Assembly (NCBI GenBank): GCA_946800325.1
Contig: OX326956.1
Span: 16,161,167-16,225,166, forward strand
DNA from: Luzula sylvatica
Lineage: Eukaryota > Streptophyta > Magnoliopsida > Poales > Juncaceae
DNA length: 64,000 nucleotides
Reading direction: 5' to 3'
Within the stretch, counting starts at the first letter, position 1. Every line of letters begins with the position of its first letter. The notes beneath the pieces were generated by a model. The model saw only the letters and a list, made by a program, of their open reading frames with translations. It made no database searches and had not been told where the DNA came from. The position numbers and the translations under genes are program-made. This document shows, in pieces, positions 24,081 to 33,854 of this stretch.

Positions 24081-25544
24081 TTAGCTTCGTGCCTTGCTCT
24101 GCTGCGGAACAGGCAAACGCATATCATCTCTACAAGATTAAAAATAATTGACAATAAAAAGTAGACAAAAAATCAAAAAATAAATATTCTAATATGGGTT
24201 GCAGTTATGTTAAGCAAGTAAATACAAGTTCTTTGAACGGTATTCTTACAGTACCGGTTCAGAACTGTACCAGTACCAAATACATTTAAATGTACCTATT
24301 GAGCATTGAATTTTCACTCTTCTCTTCGGTGCATTCTTCTTCGATTATTACCGCTGAAAATAGTTTCAAAATATCGATGAATACCAAAAGAGAAACTACA
24401 AAATTCTGAAATTCGTAACAATGAATACAAGCATTAAAAAATGCCTCCATTTTTGTACACAGTCACTTCCTTCTTCAGACATTTTTTATATTATCTGCTT
24501 ATCTGCATAGAGTAATTATAACAACAGTTCATTTCATGCAAAAAAGAACTAACATTGCTAAATTTCAAAAAAAGCAAAATTATCATAAAAAAATATTTCT
24601 TACCTTGATTTCAATCTCCTTGAGACTCAACTTATAGAGGTTTTTCTTGACCTTCTTTGCAACTGCCTTGAGTAATCTTCACCCCAAAACATTCACAGAT
24701 GTGTACCATTAAATCAGGTCCCAAGTTTTTAACCATATAATGGAGTACCTGCATTTAATATAGTATCACATTATTGCGTTAGAAAAGACCATTAATTAGT
24801 TACCTCACCATGTCAAAAAAGAAGAAGAAAGATTAACTAACCATAGGAGTGAAGCAATTTGAAGGACGAGTCATCGTCAATCCATTGAACAGCACAAATT
24901 CTTCTTGTTCGAGCTGTAGAGGAGAAAGAAAAAAGAACAAGTAAATAAATAAGAAATTGATTCTTAAATTAATTAGTTCACACGTAAATAAACACGATCA
25001 AAAGAAAAATTACCTCCAACGAAATACTGACAACAATTTGTTTTGAAACGAGAGTGTTTTGTATCTTTTCATCTGAAAATCATACAACAAAAACACTTTC
25101 AATTGCTAAATCGATTTCATTTTAATTAGAAGTTTCAAATCCGGGTGGGATCTAGAACATTAGATTACATTTTACTACTAAATTGATTTCATTCTAGAAC
25201 ATTAGATTTTATTTTACTACTAAATTGATTTCATTTACTGCAAGAACTTACCAGTGGGAGCAGAGCGTCTCCTGATCCACCATTGCCGGAGGATCGAAGC
25301 TCCTCCGATCAGCAATGCGGCTCCACCGGCGATAGCTAAGAGCGCCAGAGTCCGGCCACCTCCGGATCCTTGCGCCGATCCAAAGCGCTGTGTCGAAACT
25401 CCGCAAAATTGAGAGAAAAACGCAAGAAATCTCCGACAAAAAACTCAAGAAAATGAGAGAGAAAGCAGAAAATGAGTTCGCTAGAGAAAAACTTGGTGAA
25501 TATTGTTTTTCACTCAGTACCACTTCCCAAAACACTGAAATCAT
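24081..25544 (-). pseudogene. Unrecognised multi-exon gene, probably damaged
   Basis: Minus-strand exons join with consistent phases: first exon ending at 25252, then 25014-25072, 24842-24913 and 24632-24748. The first encodes a small-residue, possibly membrane-spanning stretch (GGGRTLALLAIAGGAALLIG then GASILRQWWIRRR). The next three encode DEKIQNTLVSKQIVVSISLE, LEQEEFVLFNGLTMTRPSNC and VLHYMVKNLGPDLMVHICEC. Two faults show. The first-exon frame has no ATG and is closed by TGA upstream. Exon 4 stops at 24632, while a +1 frame (KAVAKKVKKNLYKLSLKEIE) continues to a GTAAGA donor at about 24604. A possible last exon at 24081-24129 ends DMRLPVPQQSKARS-stop. It may be a decaying gene or a transposon-carried copy of one. 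The family is unknown to me. Confidence 0.4.
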
Positions 25545-25663
25545 ATATTTGAACCAGTTTTACAAATAGGACCCTAACTTTTAGTAAATATTACTTCTTC
25601 CAAAGAGAAACAAGGAAACATAATAAAAGAAGTAGAACGCCTCATTTTGCAAATTAAAGATTG

Positions 25664-25755
25664 CATAAGCGTAACTCTCCGATATTTCAACTGGACCATC
25701 CATTAAATGCATAAGCGTAACTCTCCGATATTTCAACTGGACCATCCATTAAATG
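25664..25755. repeat. Perfect 46-bp tandem duplication
   Basis: Two adjacent identical 46-base units starting cataagcgtaactctccgat occupy 25664-25709 and 25710-25755. They lie about 120 bases upstream of the first exon of the damaged minus-strand gene, possibly in its promoter. Perfect identity implies a recent duplication. Confidence 0.95.
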
Positions 25756-26162
25756 GATGCCTCCATTACAGGTAATTAGAATCCATTAAAACCATTGTGG
25801 TAATTCGATCCGTTAAGAGCATCTCCTTTTAAATGTGAATTTTTCATTGGCACGATAAAACCTTTTTCTATTGAAGGTCTGGACATTTCTTGGTCCTTCA
25901 AAATCTTTTTGTCCTCGCTTACCCAACAAGGAAATTGATTCTTATAAAATGTTTCTCTTATGAAAAGATTTTTTTTTTTTCCAAAATACATATATAAATA
26001 TGGGTACGTTAGATACTCTTGTAAAAATGATAGTTTGGGATTAACAAAATTAGAAAATTATTTGTGTTTATTATCTCCATTTTATGATTATTTGTTTTGT
26101 CCATTTTAATTAATTTCTCCTTCTCTATCTCTAACATTATAATCCTTCTCTTTTAAGTATTA

Positions 26163-26690
26163 CTAGGAGTATACTCGCGCAACGCAGCGAGAATATTAAT
26201 TATTTTTTTCATGGTAATACAAAGTACATATAAATATAATAATATTGATAATACCACCATTTCATAATATAATTAATTTAATTAATTTGTCTATGATTAT
26301 GTATATGATTTACAATTATTTTACATTTTGATGAAAAAAAATTTCAATTTCTTAATCAAATAATAATATTTATATTAATTTCATTTCATTGTATAATAAT
26401 AATATATAAGGTATAACATGATTTTACAACAACAAAAAAAGACATAACAACAAATATTATATCATTGTTGTTCACAATATTTCATACAATATCAAATATA
26501 AAATTAATAAATCATACAACATATGTAGTAACACATCATTAATTATATAATACTAACAATTTGTTATTGATTAAAAATGCAAGAAGATTATAAATAATAT
26601 ATCAAACTCAATAGTGAAAATAATTTAATAAACAATATACAAAATAATTTAGCATAAATATAAATAAGCAAGCTGTATGCTCTCTCTCTT
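26163..26690 (-). mobile_element. Helitron, minus orientation (3' part)
   Basis: On the minus strand the element ends with a hairpin (ctcgctgcgttgcgcgag), then tatactcctag, followed by T. Its last ~500 bases align with the plus-strand Helitron ending at 41479. The 5' end is uncertain: a candidate TC end (minus strand tcttatgataattatt preceded by A) lies at 28875, which would make a 2.7-kb element carrying the inverted-repeat block and gene-like pieces. No Rep/helicase frame was seen. Confidence 0.7.
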
Positions 26691-27872
26691 TCTCTCTCTG
26701 GATCGATCTGTGTACATGTAGGGTGTCTTGTTTTTCGTACTTTTGCTGGATTGGGTCTATTCGGGTCTGGAAATTACTGATTCTAGTTGATTGGGCGTTA
26801 TTAGAGTCTAATTGGGTGTCTTAGAGTCGGTGTCTTCCTGATTTCGGCCTAGTAGCATAAATTAAAGTGTATTTGATTCTAATTATTGGTATTTTGTCTT
26901 GTACAGAGGGGATCTCAAACATGAGTCCAACTCGATAATTTCTGGGAGAAATCTAATGTGATGTCTGAGACTGCTCCAATATGAAATCAAGTTTCAGATC
27001 TTGGCTTCATGTTCTTCAGGTTATTTTGTTTCTTTTTTCCTTTATATATCATTTTTCTGCCAATTTCTGCATTTAAATTTTAATTGGTCAATTAAAAGGA
27101 AATCTGATTCTAAATTGAGCTTTAATTGAGGCACGTGCATGATCGAGTTTTGTTGATGCAAAATTTGGATAAATCGAGGCTTAATTACACAACGTGATTA
27201 TAATTGAGACTTGTAAGTTGTAACTAATAAGGCATATGGGAAAACAATCTAATTTGAGTTGTAGATCAAAATTTATATACAAACCCTGAAAGTTTTGAAA
27301 TGTGAATGAGTTGAATTTTTTGAAGGATAATGTTAGTCTTGGAAATATTGGATATTTGTCATTTTTTAGGGGTATGCTTGAAAATTTTATAAGGATTCAA
27401 AAATATTGGATATTTATCACTATTGAGGGGTATGCATGAAAAAATTTCTTTCTTTTAAGGATTGAACTTGATTCTCGGAATTTTCCTTCTCATGTTGTAT
27501 CTCAGAATTGTTGAAATCACATGTAAAAATTCCTCCCTTTTTTAGGGGTATTAATGAAAAATTCCTCCCTTTTTGAGGAAACATTACCGGACACTACTTG
27601 AGGATAGTAACATTGCACCAGCCAACAATAGAGAACATGAAGATTATTGGAGTTAGTTATACACGATTTGAGGCTTAAATAGAATATTATACACCAAAAT
27701 TAATGTTGTTAGGCCGAAATCAGTAAGGTCGAATCTAAGACACCCTAATTGAGCTCTAGAACAGCTCAATCAGTAGTTTGCAGACTCGAATGTACCCAAT
27801 CCAGCAAAAGTACGAAAAATCAAGACATCCTAACATGCACATCAATCGATCCAGAGAAGAGAGAGCTATGGG
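26683..27872. repeat. Inverted repeat with about 170-bp arms
   Basis: The left arm (26683-26855: ggatcgatctgtg, ttttcgtacttttgctggat, ctgatttcggcctag) returns inverted at about 27705-27872 (aggccgaaatcag, atccagcaaaagtacgaaaa, caatcgatccagag). The ~850-base centre is AT-rich and non-coding. The arms differ by many substitutions. It could be a MITE-like element or a captured fragment duplicated in inverted form. The small frames in the right arm on both strands are not recognised. Confidence 0.7.
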
Positions 27873-29044
27873 TTCATCTATGCTCGAGAAGTGCTGACGG
27901 AGAGAGATTCGTAGAGCCGAACCAGAGAGATAGCGAGTAGGAAATCTGCCGAGCTTCCTCAGAAGAGATCTGAGAAGGAGACGAGCGCGCCAGGATTGAG
28001 GAAGAACATGCCCTGCTTTTTGACGGAGCCAAAGGCCCAAAGGAAAACAAAATAGCTTGACCGAAGGGTCTATTAACATGAGCGTGTAATGTAAAATCCA
28101 GAGTAGAGTTATGAACTTATGTGTGTATGTGCATACTTATCCATTTTTTACAACTGTTCATCCTCATTCCTTCCTTCCTTCTGTTAGCTCTGGTCGTCGG
28201 AGCACATCCTACAGAAAAGGTTGACTTGTGACTGGAAAAATGGAGGCTGGCGAAAAGAGCTCCTCTCTGCCTCTATCTGGTTCGCCATGTTTCTTATTTT
28301 CAAGAGGACGACATCAATTCAATCTCCAGCGTGCACGAACTCCATATTCTGTAATTTTTATGGTATCGTTGTTCTTTCGGTCTGCAGATTAGAGTTAAAG
28401 GAGGACCGATTGATATTCGAAAGTTCTGATTTATCCTTATTGGGTGTAATATCGGTCTTGACGGGGGTTGATTTGCACTGATTAAGTGCTGATTGAAGTG
28501 TTTGGTAGTTGATTTGGGACTGCGACAGGATGGGAGGGGAATTCACATTTGGAGAAATGAATCCATCGAGAAATCCCTCACGCCTCTACCCTGGCTACTG
28601 CACTGCTGCTCGTACGACCATTGTGGTTTGTAGCAGCCTCGTAATTTCTGATGCGGCTCCTCACAATTCATGACAGGATCCTTGCCCCTTCAAGAACCCC
28701 TCAACCAATTCATTTTTCCTGATCCTTTCTCAATTTCAACTTTGTTATACCAGTTGATTGGACATGATTGTTATTTTTTTGTTTCATAGGGACATGGATG
28801 CAAAATTACACTAGGTTTTGTTATACCAGTTGATTGGGGTTCTTACACTTTGTTCAATTAATAATTATCATAAGATTGATGCAAATTTCAGCTAGAATTT
28901 TTAAGAACTTTACTAATTTCAGCTACCATTTGATCAGCTTCATCTAGAATTTTTAACAAAATTTATTTGTATTTAATTTAATTTAATTTCATCTTGTTGA
29001 GAATATAACACTTTTAGTTAAGGCACAAATTGACTGGTACAAAT
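27873..29044. other. Intergenic or captured DNA with one gene-like start
   Basis: An acceptor-like acatcctacag (28203-28213) precedes an ATG at 28240 whose frame opens MEAGEKSSSLPLSGSPCFLF and runs about 42 codons to a possible donor near 28366. It resembles a plant first exon, but nothing convincing follows and I do not recognise it. The rest (28680-29040) is AT-rich. Confidence 0.3.
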
Positions 29045-31381
29045 TGTTAAGAGTATAATGGAGGCGTCCCTCGGTAGAATTAATGGAGGCGATAGTGTGT
29101 AAGTAATGGGAGTTGTTAGATCCAACGGTCACGATTAATATATGGTTGGATATCAATAATTAGAGTTGTATAGTTAATCCTATAAATAGGACTCATTGTA
29201 AATCATTTCATTAATCAATACAACATCATTTCCTCAATCTTTTCTATAATTTATTATTTATTATTGTATATAATTCTACATGGTATCAAGAACATAAGAC
29301 AAACGTCAAGATCCTCAAGAAGATACAAGAAAGTGAGAGTGAACATGAGAATGAGAAGATTGAAGGCAAACGCCGAAATTTCTCTTTCGATTTTTCGACC
29401 CTCTCAAGAAGATACAAGAAAATATAAAGAAGACGCCAATCTAGTTCAAATTGACCGGTACCATATCCGTACCGATACATCCAAACTTCCAATTGCAAAA
29501 CTTAAGGTTCTATTGAAATTTTTCTCTCTATTTTCCGTGGATTTTCTTGAATTTCTTTCAACTTTCATAAAAAAAAAATCTTTGAATAACCTTCTCGACT
29601 AACGTTTTTTTTTCGCTCTAATAACCTTCTCAAATAATCCCATAATTCTAGAATATTTTGTATATAACCTCTTCGAGCAAACGCTCAAAAATAAACTTCT
29701 CAAATAACCCCATAATTCTAGAATATTTTGTATATAACCTCTTCGAGCAAACGCTCAAAAATAACCTTCTCAATTAACCTCCTTTTCTCCCTAATAACCT
29801 TCTCAAATAATCCCATAATTCTAGAATATTATAATCTTTCCGAGCAAACGCTCCCAAATAATCTTTTTTTCTCAAAATAAATTTTCTGATTAGCAAACAC
29901 TAAAAATCGGAAAAACCAAAAAAAAAAATTCTGCTTTTTTAGCAGATTTCGAATTCCAGATTCTTATAGAACCAGGAAATGAATACCAACCTTATTTTCT
30001 GGGTTCGGAACACAGTTTGAAATATCTTTCCCATTTTTCTTATTCGGATTTTCTGAAAAATCGGTATAATAAATCCGAAACTCCAAATCCAACCCAAATC
30101 AGATAAACCCAACCCACGATCTCATCTCCCCCTCTCTCTAAAAACTCAACCTGTGATAAGTTTCCTTTCTTCTTCAAGAATGGCTCTTTTTGTTGAGAAA
30201 ACCAGCTCGGGTCGCGAGTACAAAGTGACGGACCTCTCTCAAGCTAATCTTGGCCGTCTCTAGATCGATCTTGCGGAGATCGAAATGCCGGGTTTGATGG
30301 CCTGCAGGACTGAATCTTGCGGAGATCTTGTGGTGAACGGCAATGGAGAAGACAACGAAAATTCTAGCATGAAAAGAAAGGAGGGAATCTGTGAGGGTCT
30401 TCTTGGAGATTCTCGGCTGCGATTCTTCTTCTAGTGCAACCGTTAAACCACGACGATCTGTTGAGAGTTGCTGGGAAGAAGAGATGCGTGTGCAGGTGAT
30501 CTCAAACTCGCCAAACGAACGTAATCTATCGAAGTGGAGGCTGAATCGAAGTGCAGGTGATCTGCTTGGTTAATTCGGTGGGCTCGTCGGAGTGGAGGCT
30601 GCGAGATTGCGATCTGTCACGTGGTGTGGCATGCGTCCAGTAGTGCACCGGGTCCAGAAGACCAACAAAATTTGGCCTCTATCTTGTCGCTCATAACGAA
30701 AGGGGCTCGTGTCAGGCGCGATAGAGAAATTCGATGGCGATGATTCTGACGCGATTGAGGCGATTTCAGAGGAGATATTGGGCGATTTGGAGTGGCGATT
30801 TGCTCGCGATTCATGATTGTGTTGTCGCCATGAGAGTGAAGAGTTGCCAAATGCTACGCGAATTCTCTGTTCTGACTTGAACGGCTATTAGTTTTGAGGC
30901 TGCAATAAATTCGGGCGAAATTGGAGAAGTATTTGCATCCGATAAGCCTCTGAGCCACTCACTGGTACGGGCCGTTCTTCTTCGATGTGGCCAAGTGTAG
31001 CATAGATGATGATAAGGAAGAAATCATGGAGAGGTTTATTTGATCAAAACGGCAATGGATCCATTACCGTTCAATTAAGCAATGTGGCTTCAATAACTCG
31101 ATCTTCATTAAATGTTTAGGACATTACGAGCAAGCTTACGGTGGTGCCTCACCTTAGCTTGAGGGGGGCTGTTAAGAGTATAATGGAGGCGTCCCTCGGT
31201 AGAATTAATGGAGGCGATAGTGTGTAAGTAATGGGAGTTGTTAGATCCAACGGTCACGATTAATATATGGTTGGATATCTATAATTAGAGTTGTATAGTT
31301 AATCCTATAAATAGGACTCATTGTAAATCATTTCATTAATCAATACAACATCATTTCCTCAATCTTTTCTATAATTTATTA
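29045..31381 (+). mobile_element. Non-autonomous Copia-type LTR retrotransposon
   Basis: The left LTR (29045-29280, TGTTAAGAG...TCTACA) and right LTR (31168-31381) match with a single difference over 214 bases, so the insertion is recent. A primer-binding site tggtatcaagaac follows the left LTR at 29281, close to the initiator-Met tRNA complement used by Copia elements. A polypurine tract (cttgaggggggc) directly precedes the right LTR. Each LTR has a tataaata box. The right LTR lacks the last ~22 bases of the left one, and no target duplication is visible. The 1.9-kb interior has no gag, protease, integrase or reverse transcriptase. Instead it carries host-gene pieces, a three-copy tandem repeat (about 29620-29850) and a fragment of S-adenosylhomocysteine hydrolase, so it must depend on enzymes from elsewhere. 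Confidence 0.85.
30180..30314 (+). pseudogene. Captured 5' end of S-adenosylhomocysteine hydrolase
   Basis: The frame from ATG 30180 reads MALFVEKTSSGREYKVTDLS, then QANLGRL, a TAG stop at 30261-30263, then IDLAEIEMPGLMACRTE. This is the N-terminus of plant adenosylhomocysteinase, the enzyme that removes S-adenosylhomocysteine in the methyl cycle, where the usual start is close to MALLVEKTSSGREYKVKD. Homology ends at about 30314 and the catalytic and NAD-binding parts are absent. The pyrimidine-rich DNA just before the ATG may be its captured 5' UTR. The stop replaces the Glu codon of GRLE. Confidence 0.8.
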
Positions 31382-31681
31382 AGATGATACAACTTTGAAG
31401 CGGTCTTCTGCGTTGACCTGTTGGCAAGGAGAGAGAAAATTTGTGAGATTTTTGGTACTGATCGGAGAGAATGGAAGGAAGGTGGAGAGTCACGTAACAC
31501 AAAACAGAGTATATTTGCTGGATGTGTTTTCCTCTGTTTTTTTATATTGCCGTCGGTAGCTAAGTAACGGAGTGAGTTAGAATTAATGAGCCTATATTTT
31601 GGAAGATCGCGAAGGCAGATCTAACGGTGAAAATCTTACAAGCAAAAAAGTAGGATTGCTGGTCCAAGTTACATAGGTTCC
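31382..31681. other. Flank between LTR element and Helitron
   Basis: Slightly less AT-rich DNA with no recognised frame. Confidence 0.35.
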
Positions 31682-32256
31682 TCTATATATATATATATAT
31701 ATTTGGTTTTTATATTTTTTTTCTTCTGAAAAACTGACATAAAATAATAATAAGATAAACACAAATATTAAAAGAAGACCTTGCAAATATTTAAAATTTA
31801 AAAAATAAATAATAATGAAAGATATTTATTTACTAAACACAAATAATTTCTTTAACTTATATAATATTTTTCAATAATAAACATAAAACATAAAATTTAT
31901 CAGACACAAATAATTTTTTTGAACTTTTACAATGTTATTATTTTTAATTATAGATATGAAAATTTAAAATATCATATGATTTTTATTTTTATTTATGTCC
32001 ACGCATGCTATTTTATTATTTTATAGTGACATTTATTCTTTTTTGTATATGTTGCATTAAATTACTAAATAAATATTTCGCAATGTAACGTATTCAAAAA
32101 TAGTATAATAATTTTGTCATCATCAAACTTCCTTAATCAATATGATTTTTATTTTCATAAACTCTTATATTTGATCCCGAAAAATCATAACTATATATTA
32201 TGTGTATGATAAAACAAATGAAACAAAACTGTCGCGAAGCGCGGGTAATCTTCTAG
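31682..32256 (+). mobile_element. Small Helitron, third family
   Basis: The 3' end has a short hairpin (cgcgaagcgcg), then ggtaatcttctag, followed by T at 32257. The DNA after it continues as in the related repeat at 12885, where gtgta is directly joined to tctttttcaaat, consistent with A|T insertion. The 5' end is uncertain; tctatatata at 31682 is the best candidate but follows C, not A. Interior phrases (aaaactgacataaaat, ccttgcaaatatttaaaa) resemble the Helitron at 9571. No protein is encoded. Confidence 0.65.
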
Positions 32257-33440
32257 TCTTTTTCAAATATGATATATGAACAAAGCTCATATACAATTTG
32301 ATAATATAAACAATATTTTTTCAAAATAATCAAATGAAGTGTGGGGTCATTATTAAAAAAACAGTGATATGTTTGGTGAAGATAATATTGTTGTATTGGA
32401 GCTAATTCTCCTCATTTTTTTTATATTTGACAGGTAAGAATATAAATTAATGATAATGTATGACCTCTCATGATTAATCTTGCATTAAGCATGAATTTAA
32501 ATCATGCATTTCAACTCAGTTTTTCAAAAGTATTTGGATCTTATAAATTGTTATCGGCTTTATATATTGATAGTTTTTTTAACACAATCCATTATCATTA
32601 TCATTTGTTGGTAAGAAAATAGCTTGCGCATAATTAGTAGGTAAAAACAGTATTCTACCAATAAGTTGTTTAAGGAGATATTTTGTAAATTAAATTAAAA
32701 CAAAATAAGGGTTGTTTACAAAAAAAAAAACTGTTCGAATAGTCACACATACATTGTGAGTAAAACTTAAAAGTATCTTCACGGCAAAAGTGTGTAAAGG
32801 TTCTATTTAAAAATGTGCTTCTCAATTTCTTAGTTACGAGATTTCAAACATTAGCTATAATTTGTATTTATGAACAAGAGAACAGAAATATTAAAGTACT
32901 TGGATATTGGGGCGAATCAAAAATAAATCAAAAGAAATTGGTTATTCGAACTATTTTTTAAGTTATCCATCGAACCTTGTTGAATCCAAAGCACGGTTCC
33001 GAGAACAAAATTAATCATGAGAGATCGTACATCATTATTATTTCATAACTCATGTGTTAAGGATAAGGAGAATTAGTACCAATGCAACAAAATTAGCTTC
33101 CATATAAAAATTGAATGAACTGAAATGAAATAAATACCTATTTTAGTAAATTGAGTTTATTTATTAACAATTCATCTACAACAAAATATATATTTATAAC
33201 AATTATTATTATTATCATCATCATTATTATGGTTTATGTGATTGTTACAGACACTCAGGTATGGAGACACACCTAAACAAAATAAAAAATATGATCCAAA
33301 AAACTATTTCTCCTTATTATATTTCCAACGTTTACACCTCTTCTCCATTCCAAATTTCAAATCTTTGAAATACTTTAAACAATCTAAAATAACAAATATT
33401 TTCCATTTAAAATAAACTGGAGATCAGAAATAACAAACTC
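32257..33440. repeat. Second copy of the 12885-13870 repeat
   Basis: It aligns along its length with 12885-13870 in the same orientation, including the inverted-repeat arm (about 32500-32940) and the ttacagacactcaggtatgg region. It lies directly upstream of proline dehydrogenase, so distal promoter sequences of that gene may derive from it. Confidence 0.6.
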
Positions 33441-33854
33441 CCAAAGAGTCAAAGACATCTCTTTCAGCTCAATTATTTACATTGTCATGCATGACTCCGC
33501 TTATTGCCAAGATATACATGTAGGATCCACATTCATCCAAATTCTCTCACACCCTCCAAAATTTCATAATTACAATCTACAATCTATCAAGTACGGTTCT
33601 AAATGATGATAATTTATAAGGGTATAATTGATAATAAAATATTTCATAGGGGTTTTACATGTAATTATGCATAGAGGTTTTCTTTGCCTTCTTTCTTCTC
33701 CTTCCAAGTTACCTTGAATGGTCAATACATTATACACCAACTCTGTGATTATTTTCTTATTTGTATTTCCTCCATTAAATTCCTCTTCTTCTACAAAATA
33801 TATGCAACACAACAATTGCAACGGCAAAGAAACATTTCTCTCTCTCTCTCGAGA
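33441..33854 (+). promoter_or_regulatory. Proximal upstream region and leader of proline dehydrogenase
   Basis: This unique segment lies between the repeat and the ATG. A short CT run (33839-33850) lies just before the start codon, as in many plant 5' UTRs. No clear TATA box was identified. The proline-responsive hexamer ACTCAT known from Arabidopsis ProDH promoters is not in this proximal part; one copy lies at 33048-33053 inside the repeat. Confidence 0.4.
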
